The position numbers were made by a program, and so were the translations under genes. The notes beneath the pieces are model-generated. The model saw nothing but the letters and a program-made list of their open reading frames with translations. It made no database searches and was not told the origin of the DNA. DNA of 11,205 nucleotides, taken from Chloroflexota bacterium. GTDB taxonomy: Bacteria > Chloroflexota > Anaerolineae > UBA1429. The stretch is taken from assembly GCA_012513725.1 (NCBI GenBank), contig JAAZBQ010000829.1:1-11205 (forward strand). Reading direction: 5' to 3'. Each line of letters starts with the position of its first letter. Positions within the stretch are counted from its first letter, which is position 1. This document shows, one piece after another, positions 5,175-11,205 of this stretch.

Positions 5175-5885
5175 TCAGTGCGTCCGCCGGCGGCGGAGGG
5201 CCAAGGGCCCCCGGCGGGTGCCGGGCACCTCCCCCAGGATGGGCAGGCCCAGGGCGCGCAGGTCGCTCCGGCTGCGGACGGTGTCGTCCAGGTAGTCCAA
5301 GAGAAAGGCCAGGGCCACCCCGGCGGCGAGGGCGAGCGCCAGGCGCAGGGGCAGGTCCAGCCGGTCGCGGAGGGAGCGCCCGAGCGGGTAGACGGAAGGC
5401 GGGTCGATGAGCGAGATGACGGCGCTTTCGGTGGAGAGCTGCGCCAAGTAGGCGTCGGCGCCGCCGGTCAGGATGCGCTCGGTGGCCTCCGCCAGACGGC
5501 CGAGCTCCTCGGGATCGGGCCAGGTGATGCTGACCGATAGGATGCGGTGCAGCTTGCCGGCGGAGGTGGCCCCCTGGATGGCCCCCGGCGGCACGGCGAG
5601 GCCGGCCTGGGCGCCGACGTCCTCGGCAAAGCGCCGGCTCTTGACCACCTCCGACAGGTCATCGACCAGGTACTCGGCGGTCAGCCAGGTGTAGTAGCGG
5701 TCGTACGTGTACTGGTCGTCGGGCACCTCTTCCGGCGCGATCCCCACCACAAAGCGCATCCCGGCCGCATAATGGGTGGCAGGGGGCGTGGAGAGGAGCG
5801 GGTAGGCGATCCCCACCAGGAGGGGTAGCCCCAACACCAGGGGCAGGTATCGACGGATCACGCGCCAGTAGGCATAGAGTTCCAT
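5175..5885 (-). CDS. Second Wzz-like chain-length/adaptor protein
   Basis: This 236-residue membrane protein has the same plan as its downstream neighbour: membrane segments at about 13-31 and 178-197, an extracytoplasmic domain between them, and a short cytoplasmic tail. The tail LDDTVRSRSDLRALGLPILGEVPG is the classic Wzz-family ending. Sequence outside the tail is clearly different from the other Wzz-like protein, so this is not a recent tandem copy. The ectodomain is unusually rich in tyrosine and acidic residues near 57-72. The ATG at 5885 has only a weak ribosome site (AAAGG) and lies 34 bp after dgkA, so reinitiation or coupling is likely. Its role is inferred: it may form a mixed complex with the neighbour or set a different chain length. 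Confidence 0.8.
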   Translation of the reverse strand: MELYAYWRVIRRYLPLVLGLPLLVGIAYPLLSTPPATHYAAGMRFVVGIAPEEVPDDQYTYDRYYTWLTAEYLVDDLSEVVKSRRFAEDVGAQAGLAVPPGAIQGATSAGKLHRILSVSITWPDPEELGRLAEATERILTGGADAYLAQLSTESAVISLIDPPSVYPLGRSLRDRLDLPLRLALALAAGVALAFLLDYLDDTVRSRSDLRALGLPILGEVPGTRRGPLALRRRRTH

Positions 5886-5919
5886 GGGGCAGCCTTTTCG
5901 GGTGGTGCGGTGCGTTCGG

Positions 5920-6300
5920 TTACAGGGCGCCCAGGCGCGCCCAGAGGGGCGGGCCGAGCACCAGCAGGCCGATGGCGATGGCGGTCAACGCGGCAAAGAG
6001 CACGGCGCCGGCCGCAATGTCCTTGGCCTGACCGGCCAACGGGTGTGGCGTGGCGATGGACAGATCCACCAGCCGCTCGACGACGGTGTTCAGCATCTCC
6101 CCGGCGAACACCAGGGTGATGGCGATGACGATGAGCGCCCACTCCAGCGGCGTCAGGCCGACCCAGACGCTCAGGAGCACGGCGGCGACGGCGACGGCCA
6201 GGTGGATGCGCGAGTTCCGCTCCGTCTGCAGGACGTGCCACAGCCCCCGGGCGGCGCAGCGCACGCTGGTCGCCAGGCTGTGGGTGTGGCGGTGCTTCAT
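5920..6300 (-). CDS. dgkA: Undecaprenol/diacylglycerol kinase
   Basis: DgkA-family enzymes are small trimeric membrane kinases that phosphorylate diacylglycerol or, in Gram-positive types, undecaprenol. The latter replenishes the undecaprenyl phosphate carrier used in wall and capsule synthesis. The 126-residue product has three hydrophobic segments (about 34-50, 53-67 and 97-117). The catalytic signature GEMLNTVVERLVDL (67-80) includes Glu68 and Asn71, and KDIAAGAV follows at 93-100. The QTERNSRIHL stretch (25-34) resembles the undecaprenol kinase branch more than the Escherichia coli enzyme, so undecaprenol is the likelier substrate. Its ATG overlaps the TGA of pgpH (ATGA at 6297-6300), which implies translational coupling. 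The two co-polymerase genes follow downstream, fitting a role in supplying lipid carrier. Confidence 0.93.
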   Translation of the reverse strand: MKHRHTHSLATSVRCAARGLWHVLQTERNSRIHLAVAVAAVLLSVWVGLTPLEWALIVIAITLVFAGEMLNTVVERLVDLSIATPHPLAGQAKDIAAGAVLFAALTAIAIGLLVLGPPLWARLGAL

Positions 6301-8495
6301 GACGTGGTGGCCTCCGGGTCCGAGGCACCGGGCTTGGCCGCGGCGGGCGCCTTGTCCACGACCGCCGCGGCAGCCTCCGCCCGGTCGGGTGCGGGGGAGG
6401 GGGCCGGGTAGTCGATGCGCGGATGAAAGACGCCCCGCAGGATCCCCAGGAACGCCGCGCGGATGCGGTCGAGGTCGCGCATGTTCAGGTCCGCTTCGTC
6501 CAGTTGCCCGCTGGTCAGGCGATCCAGGACGATCTGGCGCACGAGGGCGACGGTCTCCTCCTGCGACGCAGGGCGCTTGGCGCGCACGGCGGCCTCGATG
6601 CTATCGGCCATCATGACGATGGCCGTCTCCTTGCTCTGGGGCTTGGGCCCCGGGTAGCGGTAGGCGGTCTCGTCGACGGGCTCCCCGCCGTTGTCGCGGG
6701 TGGCCTGGTGGTAAAAGAAGGAGGCAAAGGTGGTGCCGTGATGCTCGGGGATGAAATCGCATACCTTTTCCGGCAGGCCGTAGCGGCGGGCCAGGGCCAG
6801 GCCGTCGGTGGCGTGGGCGATGATGATCTCCGCACTGGTCTGGGGGTCCAAGCGGTCGTGGGGGTTGTCCCCGTCGTTCTGGTTCTCGGCGAAAAAGTAC
6901 GGCCGGGCGATCTTGCCGATGTCGTGATAGTAGGACCCCACCCGCACCAGCAGTGCGTCGGCGCCGATGGCCTGGGCGGCACGCTCGGCCATGTTGCTCA
7001 CCACGATGGAGTGGTGATAGGTGCCGGGCGCCTTGATCAGGAGCTGTCGGAAGAGGGGGTGGGTGGGCCGCGCCAAATCCAGCAACTGGACGAACGTGGT
7101 GATGCCGAATAGTCGCCCGGTAAGCGAAAAGGCGATGTAGGCCAGGCTGGCGGAGAGGATCCCGTTCCCCAGCGCCATGCCCAACAGCTGCAGGATGCCG
7201 GTAGTATCGTACATGTGGCTGCGCAGCTGAAAGGCCAGGACGATGGCGGCGTTAGAGACCGCCACGTACACCGCCGCGGCCACAAAGGTGCTCAGTTGCT
7301 CGACCCGGGCCACCACCATGGAGCCAATCACCCCGCCGACCAGGACATAGGCCACCAGCTCCATGGAGCCCTCAGCGTGAAAGCCCACGATGACGCTGAG
7401 GATCGCCGAGACGATGACGGCCAGATCGAGGTTCAAAAAGGCTGCGATCAGCATGGAGAACGCCGCCGCGGGGAACAGGTAGGGCGTCAGGACGTGTCCT
7501 GGCACGGCGAGGCGGGTGGTGATCCCGGCGACGATGAGGGTGAGCACCAGGAGCAACTGGCGCCGCGGCCGCTCGAGGAGCAACGGCTGCGCCCGGTACA
7601 GGTAGGCGCACAGGGCAACGGTGAGGCTGGCGTTGAGCAAGAGCGCGGCGATCACGTCGTCCCAGCGGGGCGGCTCGGCCAGCAGCCCCAGGACCTCCAT
7701 GCGCTCCAGGGCCAGGGGAGAGACGATCTCGCCCTCGCGCACGATCGCCTCGCCGGCGCGGATCGTCCACTGGACGGGCTCCACGAGGCGGCGGGCGGCC
7801 TGGCGGGCGGCTTCCAGCTGCTCCAGGTCGAGGAACGAGTTGGGCGCGGCAAAGCTGACGACGAGGCGCGTGATGAGCTCGCGATGCTCGGCGGGCAGGT
7901 CGATGCGGATCAGGCGGTAGCCCTGTTGCGCCTTGGCCAGCACCTGGTTCTCGCGGACCTCGTCGTGCATCACCACGTCGAGGACGCGCAGCGCCTCGGA
8001 GCGGATGGACTCCCAGCCGGGGTCATCGCTGGTCAGGAGCAGGTTGCGCTGGCGATCGTCGATCTGGAGATCGGGGGACTGGGCGAGGCGGGCCAGCCGC
8101 TCGTCGGCGGAGAGGGATGCGTCGGCGCGCAGGGCGGCGATCGCCTCCAGGGCCTGCCCCAGCGCAAGGACCCGCTCCTCGGAGATGGCTAGATTGGGGC
8201 CGGTGTAGGTCTCCGGCACGCGGGCTGCGGCGGCGGCGCGGGCCTCCTCCGTCTTGATCTCGCTGACGTACACCAGGCGCCGGGGGGCCAGGACGTTGCG
8301 CGGCGAGGGCTCGCCCACCTGCACGCTGACCCGGTCGGCGGAGGGCAGGAGTACGAACGCGGCGGTCCAGGAGAGAAGCAGCAGGAGGGCCAGGCCGGCC
8401 AGGCGCAGGGCCTGGACGAGACGTGTCTCCGGCTCGCGGTGAGGGGCGGGTAGATGGCGTTCCGGTTGGCCTGGGCGGCGTCTCATCATTCTCAC
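6297..8495 (-). CDS. pgpH: 7TMR-HDED receptor with HD phosphodiesterase domain (PgpH-like, c-di-AMP)
   Basis: PgpH-type proteins degrade the second messenger c-di-AMP with a cytoplasmic HD domain driven by a large extracytoplasmic sensor. The 732-residue product has one membrane segment at about 31-50, a long extracytoplasmic domain to about 325, a run of further membrane segments, and then the HD domain. Visible HD-domain residues include TYHHSIVVSNMAERAA, the metal-binding YYHDIGKIARPYFFAENQ, IIIAHATDG and PEHHGTT, all close to the family pattern. The tail after GVFHPRIDY is alanine/proline-rich and probably disordered. I chose the GTG at 8495 because GGAGG precedes it by nine bases; tandem ATGs at 8489 and 8486 are alternatives with poorer spacing. 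The open frame runs back to 8957, but that part is arginine/proline-rich and overlaps rpsU. The usual neighbour ybeY is absent between this gene and dgkA. Confidence 0.93.
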   Translation of the reverse strand: MRMMRRRPGQPERHLPAPHREPETRLVQALRLAGLALLLLLSWTAAFVLLPSADRVSVQVGEPSPRNVLAPRRLVYVSEIKTEEARAAAAARVPETYTGPNLAISEERVLALGQALEAIAALRADASLSADERLARLAQSPDLQIDDRQRNLLLTSDDPGWESIRSEALRVLDVVMHDEVRENQVLAKAQQGYRLIRIDLPAEHRELITRLVVSFAAPNSFLDLEQLEAARQAARRLVEPVQWTIRAGEAIVREGEIVSPLALERMEVLGLLAEPPRWDDVIAALLLNASLTVALCAYLYRAQPLLLERPRRQLLLVLTLIVAGITTRLAVPGHVLTPYLFPAAAFSMLIAAFLNLDLAVIVSAILSVIVGFHAEGSMELVAYVLVGGVIGSMVVARVEQLSTFVAAAVYVAVSNAAIVLAFQLRSHMYDTTGILQLLGMALGNGILSASLAYIAFSLTGRLFGITTFVQLLDLARPTHPLFRQLLIKAPGTYHHSIVVSNMAERAAQAIGADALLVRVGSYYHDIGKIARPYFFAENQNDGDNPHDRLDPQTSAEIIIAHATDGLALARRYGLPEKVCDFIPEHHGTTFASFFYHQATRDNGGEPVDETAYRYPGPKPQSKETAIVMMADSIEAAVRAKRPASQEETVALVRQIVLDRLTSGQLDEADLNMRDLDRIRAAFLGILRGVFHPRIDYPAPSPAPDRAEAAAAVVDKAPAAAKPGASDPEATTS

Positions 8496-8781
8496 TCGGT
8501 GCGTCCTCCGGGCCGCATCGCCATGCTGAACGCCCCGGCGGCGGGGGCCCGAGGGGCGCCCGCTGAGCGGGACGGCGTCCGTGTGGTCAGCAGAGCCCGT
8601 GCGCAGGACGCAGACCGACGCAGGACGTGGGAGCAACCGGCCGGATGCGGCGCCCCCGCGCGCCTCTGCATGAGGCGAGGGGGGAGACGCCGTGCAGCCG
8701 GGTGAACCTCCTGGAGTGGGAGCGACCCGGCGGGCGTTGGTGCTGGCGGGTCCCGCTGCAGGGACCTGGGGGCGTCCTCCG
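8496..8781. other. Non-coding gap between rpsU terminator-like hairpin and pgpH
   Basis: No gene is supported in this stretch of about 290 bp on either strand. It holds a perfect GGTCCC/GGGACC hairpin (8749-8766) and a CCCGCT/AGCGGG palindrome (8559-8571). The 9-mer CGCAGGACG is directly repeated at 8602-8610 and 8619-8627. I find no clear -35/-10 pair for pgpH on the minus strand, so pgpH may depend on read-through from rpsU. The known core motifs of tmRNA, the signal recognition RNA and T-box leaders are not present. Confidence 0.5.
8505..8509 (-). promoter_or_regulatory. Ribosome binding site deciding the pgpH GTG start
   Basis: GGAGG on the minus strand sits nine bases before GTG 8495 but 15 bases before the first ATG at 8489. 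This favours the GTG. Confidence 0.65.
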
Positions 8782-8817
8782 CCGGGGGCGCCCGTCGTGT
8801 GCGGCGGGCGCCCCCGG
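8782..8817 (-). terminator. Perfect 13-bp GC hairpin after rpsU
   Basis: CCGGGGGCGCCCG (8782-8794) and CGGGCGCCCCCGG (8805-8817) are perfect reverse complements with a 10-base loop. The hairpin begins 13 bp after the rpsU stop codon in the direction of transcription. No T-run follows, so it may be a partial terminator or an RNA-stabilising structure that sets the ratio of abundant rpsU message to pgpH message. Confidence 0.6.
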
Positions 8818-8830
8818 TCGGCGGGAGTGG

Positions 8831-9034
8831 TTAGTACAGGTTGTCGACCTTGCGGCTCGTGCGGCGGCTCTTGCGCAGCTTGGCGGCCTTTTTGCGCTTG
8901 CGCGCCTGGCTGGGCGGCTCGAAGAACCGGCGCTGGCGCACCTCCGAGAGGATGCAATCCTCCTGACAGACGTGCTTGAAACGCCGCATGGCACTCTCGA
9001 ACGACTCTCCACTCGAGACGAGGACAAACGTCAC
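8831..9034 (-). CDS. rpsU: Small ribosomal subunit protein S21
   Basis: S21 (bS21) is a small basic protein of the 30S subunit that lies near the platform and 16S rRNA 3' end and assists initiation. The 67-residue product shows the family pattern: the N-terminal strand VTFVLVSSGESFESAMRRFK, then RRFFEPPSQARKRKKAAKLRK. It is strongly basic in the second half and ends in a short extra tail, SRKVDNLY. I chose GTG 9034 because AGGAG precedes it by seven bases. The frame could be extended to 9067, but those residues are not S21-like and the region is the transcript leader. A full-consensus promoter lies directly upstream, as expected of a strongly expressed ribosomal gene. pgpH follows 335 bp downstream on the same strand. 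Confidence 0.95.
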   Translation of the reverse strand: MTFVLVSSGESFESAMRRFKHVCQEDCILSEVRQRRFFEPPSQARKRKKAAKLRKSRRTSRKVDNLY

Positions 9035-9041
9035 CCTGGTT

Positions 9042-9046
9042 CTCCT
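9042..9046 (-). promoter_or_regulatory. Ribosome binding site deciding the rpsU GTG start
   Basis: AGGAG on the minus strand is seven bases before GTG 9034. A small hairpin (GGTGC/GCACC, 9061-9076) lies earlier in the leader. Confidence 0.7.
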
Positions 9047-9088
9047 GTCAGCGTGATCCCGGTGCAAGCCCGCACCATTTGACCACGG

Positions 9089-9116
9089 ATTATAGACGGC
9101 GAAAGGGGGGTGTCAA
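9089..9116 (-). promoter_or_regulatory. Full-consensus promoter of rpsU
   Basis: On the minus strand a perfect TTGACA (rc of 9111-9116), a 16-bp spacer and a perfect TATAAT (rc of 9089-9094) are present. The start would be near 9082, leaving a leader of about 48 bases before the GTG at 9034. Confidence 0.88.
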
Positions 9117-9192
9117 GTTCCCCAGTTCGCAAATCCACCCCGCCCCCATCTCAGCCCGGCGTAGGGAGGGTCCTCCGGGGGCGGGGGCGGAC

Positions 9193-9220
9193 TTGACAGG
9201 GCGGCCTGCGGCGGGATAAT
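9193..9220 (+). promoter_or_regulatory. Promoter of the DUF362-polyferredoxin operon
   Basis: A perfect TTGACA (9193-9198), a 16-bp spacer and GATAAT (9215-9220) drive rightward transcription from about 9227. It is divergent from the rpsU promoter, and the two -35 boxes are 76 bp apart. Confidence 0.8.
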
Positions 9221-9262
9221 CCAGGAGTGGCCCGGTCTACTTTAGTCTGGGAGCACCTAACG

Positions 9263-10324
9263 ATGAAGAGCGTTTCCCGTCGCAAGTTCCTGCGCCTGTC
9301 CGCCGTGCTGGGGGCCGGGGTGATGGCCAGCGGCTGTTCGTCCCGCGCACCGACGGTTGCGCCCACGTCGCCGCCAGACCCGACGCCGCCTCCCTCCACC
9401 CCCACCCCCACCCCCGCCCCACCGCCCACCGCATCCGCCGAGCCCGTGGCCGAGGCGCCTACCGTTGCGCCGCCGACCGTGGCCCCCACGGTGACGGCCG
9501 CCGGCCCCAGCGTGGGGTCTGCCTACCTCGCCGTGGCCCGCGGGGAGGATCCCGCGGCGCTCACCGAGCGGGCCCTTGCCGCCATCGGCGGGATCGAAAA
9601 GTTCTGCCGGTCGGGTGCCGACGTGATCATCAAGCCCAACATCTGCAACGCCTCGCAGCCCTTTGAATACGCGTCGACGACCAACCCGGAGGTGGTGGCC
9701 ACCCTGGTGCGCTTGTGCCTGGGGGCGGGGGCCAAGCGCGTGCGGGTGATGGACTATCCCTTTGCCGGCACCCCCCAGGCCGCCTATGTGCGGTCGGGGA
9801 TCGAGGAGGCCGTTCTGGCCGCCGGCGGCCAGATGGAGGTCATGGCGCCGATGGGGTTCGTGGAGACCGACATCCCCGAGGGCCGGGACCTCAGCCGCTG
9901 GCCCGTCTACCAGCCGATCCTGGAAGCCGACCTCCTGATCAACGTGCCCATTGCCAAGCACCATAACCTGGCCCGGCTGACCCTGGGGGGCAAGAACCTG
10001 ATGGGCACCGTCTCCAACCGCGGCCAGATCCACCGCAACCTGCACCAGCGCATCGCCGACCTGGCCTCCGTCGTGCGGCCGGAGCTCACGGTGATCGATG
10101 CCGTGCGCATCCTGCGGCGCAACGGCCCCACCGGCGGCAACCTGGAGGACGTGGAGCAGGCCAACACAGTGATCGCCTCGGCCGACCTCGTCGCGGCGGA
10201 CACCTACGCCTGCTCCCTCTTTGACGTGCCCCCCGCCGAGATCGGCTATATCGCCGCGGCGGCCGAGATGGGCCTGGGCACCATGGACCTCGCGGGGGTC
10301 GCCGTCGAGGAACTGCATGTCTAG
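9263..10324 (+). CDS. Tat-exported DUF362 lipoprotein
   Basis: The 353-residue product begins with a twin-arginine signal, SRRKFLRLS (5-13), a hydrophobic core and the lipobox ASGC with Cys25, so it should be exported folded and lipid-anchored outside the membrane. A proline/threonine/alanine-rich linker (about 29-85) follows. The rest is a DUF362 domain with VIIKPNIC (121-128), TNPEVVATL (140-148), NVPIAKHH (227-234) and LGGKNLMGTV (241-250). The biochemical function of this domain is not settled. Many DUF362 proteins carry a ferredoxin domain; this one does not, but the overlapping next gene encodes two such clusters. Remaining cysteines are 115, 128, 152 and 317. The ATG at 9263 is preferred because GGGAG precedes it by nine bases and the signal starts there; a GTG at 9227 is about at the transcription start. 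Tat export suggests a cofactor or an early-folding enzyme. Confidence 0.88.
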   Translation: MKSVSRRKFLRLSAVLGAGVMASGCSSRAPTVAPTSPPDPTPPPSTPTPTPAPPPTASAEPVAEAPTVAPPTVAPTVTAAGPSVGSAYLAVARGEDPAALTERALAAIGGIEKFCRSGADVIIKPNICNASQPFEYASTTNPEVVATLVRLCLGAGAKRVRVMDYPFAGTPQAAYVRSGIEEAVLAAGGQMEVMAPMGFVETDIPEGRDLSRWPVYQPILEADLLINVPIAKHHNLARLTLGGKNLMGTVSNRGQIHRNLHQRIADLASVVRPELTVIDAVRILRRNGPTGGNLEDVEQANTVIASADLVAADTYACSLFDVPPAEIGYIAAAAEMGLGTMDLAGVAVEELHV

Positions 10325-11205
10325 GCTGCGCCTCTCCCACGCCGGGGTGCGGCGGCTGCGGCGCGCCACCCAGGGGCTGGCGTTCGCGGGGTTCACCCTA
10401 CTCGTCGTCTATACCCTGCGGGACGTCCATCCGCCCCTCCCCGCCGACACCCTGGTGCGGCTGGATCCTCTGGCGGGGTTGGCGGCCATGCTCGCCGGGC
10501 GCGCCTGGCTGGGGCGCTTTCTCCCCGCCGTGGTGCTGCTCGGGGCCACCGTGGCGCTGGGGCGGTTCTGGTGCGGATGGCTCTGCCCGCTGGGGACCCT
10601 GATCGAGTGGACCTCGCCCCGCGCCGGGCGGGCAAAGGTGGCGGCAGGCTGGCGCCGGCTCAAGTACGTCCTCCTCTTCCTCATCCTCGCGTCGGCGTTG
10701 TGGGGCGTGCTGACCCTCCTGATCCTGGATCCCGTGACCCTGTTCATCCGGGGTGTGGGGACCGTGGCGCTGCCGGCGCTCACCTGGCTGGTCACCGCGC
10801 TGGAGGGCGCACTGTACCGGTTCCCGGCGCTCCGCGGGGGGCTGATGGCCTTTGACGGGGCGATCCGGGGGACGTTCCTGACCTACGAGCAGACCTACAC
10901 TGCGGGGATCGTGGGCGTCGCAGCGCTCCTGGGGGCCATCCTCCTCGCCAACCGCCTGGCGCCCCGGGCCTGGTGCCGCTACGGGTGCCCGCTGGGGGCG
11001 CTCTTGGGATTGGTGGCCAAGGCGCCGGGGCTCAAGCGCCGGGTGGGGGAGACCTGCGTGTCGTGCGGGGCCTGCGCGCGGTCCTGCCCGATGGGCACGG
11101 TGGATGGGGCGCAGGGCTATGCCTCCGACTCGGCCGAGTGCACCCTCTGCCTGGAATGCGCCGTCCGTTGCCCCCAGGACGCCATCACCTTTGGCCCCGA
11201 GCCGC
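10317..11205 (+). CDS. NapH/NosR-type membrane polyferredoxin (3' end outside window)
   Basis: This frame is open for 296 codons to the window edge. The ATG at 10317 overlaps the stop of the DUF362 gene by 8 bp, and GAGG (10307-10310) lies six bases upstream, so the two are translationally coupled. The protein is a membrane iron-sulfur protein. Hydrophobic segments lie at about 20-34, 68-83, 115-137 and 196-212. Two CX3CP motifs, CGWLCP (Cys86, Cys90) and CRYGCP (Cys220, Cys224), are characteristic of the NapH/NosR/YccM group. These are followed by two [4Fe-4S] motifs, CVSCGACARSCP (Cys247, 250, 253, 257) and CTLCLECAVRCP (Cys275, 278, 281, 285). Such proteins pass electrons from quinols or cytoplasmic donors across the membrane. 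The natural partner here is the extracytoplasmic DUF362 lipoprotein. Substrate and donor are unknown, and the C-terminal part is not visible. Confidence 0.9.
   Translation, partial: MSRLRLSHAGVRRLRRATQGLAFAGFTLLVVYTLRDVHPPLPADTLVRLDPLAGLAAMLAGRAWLGRFLPAVVLLGATVALGRFWCGWLCPLGTLIEWTSPRAGRAKVAAGWRRLKYVLLFLILASALWGVLTLLILDPVTLFIRGVGTVALPALTWLVTALEGALYRFPALRGGLMAFDGAIRGTFLTYEQTYTAGIVGVAALLGAILLANRLAPRAWCRYGCPLGALLGLVAKAPGLKRRVGETCVSCGACARSCPMGTVDGAQGYASDSAECTLCLECAVRCPQDAITFGPEP

Noticed and set aside
7215..8192. 325-codon plus-strand frame opposite pgpH
   Set aside because: It is a shadow frame rich in Gly, His, Gln and Asp lying over the receptor domain, with no ribosome site.
8740..8780. T-box or other riboswitch suggested by GGGTCCCGCTGCAGGGACC-like pairing
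   Set aside because: It is only a simple 6-bp hairpin; the conserved T-box sequence and a specifier domain are missing on both strands.
8496..8957. N-terminal extension of the PgpH-like protein
   Set aside because: It overlaps rpsU and the terminator-like hairpin and has shadow-type composition; family members begin just before the first membrane segment.
9257..10396. 379-codon minus-strand frame opposite the DUF362 gene
   Set aside because: It is an antisense shadow with a glycine-rich end produced by the proline-rich linker; the plus-strand protein has clear Tat, lipobox and DUF362 motifs.

Overview
This is an 11.2-kb, high-GC bacterial chromosome segment carrying eleven genes. The gene set is DinG-type helicase, EF-P, isoaspartyl methyltransferase, ribosomal protein S21, a PgpH-like c-di-AMP phosphodiesterase, an undecaprenol/diacylglycerol kinase, exopolysaccharide co-polymerases with a BY-kinase, and a DUF362/polyferredoxin pair. 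With sigma70-type promoters (near-consensus -10 boxes) and strong GGAGG ribosome sites, it suggests a free-living, capsule-forming bacterium, most likely Chloroflexota. That taxonomic call is inference from overall protein flavour, not from a marker search.

Layout. Bases 1-1270 hold the C-terminal helicase half of a DinG-family protein cut by the window edge. Bases 1271-1847 are a gene-free mosaic of short dispersed and inverted repeats, followed by a good promoter and efp (1913-2470). pcm converges on efp (2517-3164, minus strand). Bases 3165-3697 have no gene but carry the most striking signal in the window. This is an AT-rich stretch, five TAG trinucleotides, a GC-rich spacer and then clustered DnaA-box-like sites, including two perfect TTATCCACA boxes. 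Together they make a strong candidate for a chromosomal replication origin (oriC) that is not next to dnaA.

From 9034 down to 3698 the minus strand reads rpsU, pgpH, dgkA, two different Wzz-like chain-length/adaptor proteins and a BY-kinase. pgpH and dgkA overlap by the ATGA arrangement, and a separate promoter lies in front of the second Wzz gene. The kinase and its adaptor form a canonical split BY-kinase pair. The lipid kinase would recycle the undecaprenyl carrier that such polysaccharide systems use. PgpH puts c-di-AMP turnover in the same transcription unit.

At 9089-9220 two divergent near-consensus promoters face away from each other, one for rpsU and one for the right-hand operon. 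The right-hand operon encodes a Tat-exported DUF362 lipoprotein, overlapped by 8 bp by a membrane polyferredoxin of the NapH/NosR type that runs off the window end. This pair looks like a membrane-associated redox module of unknown substrate.
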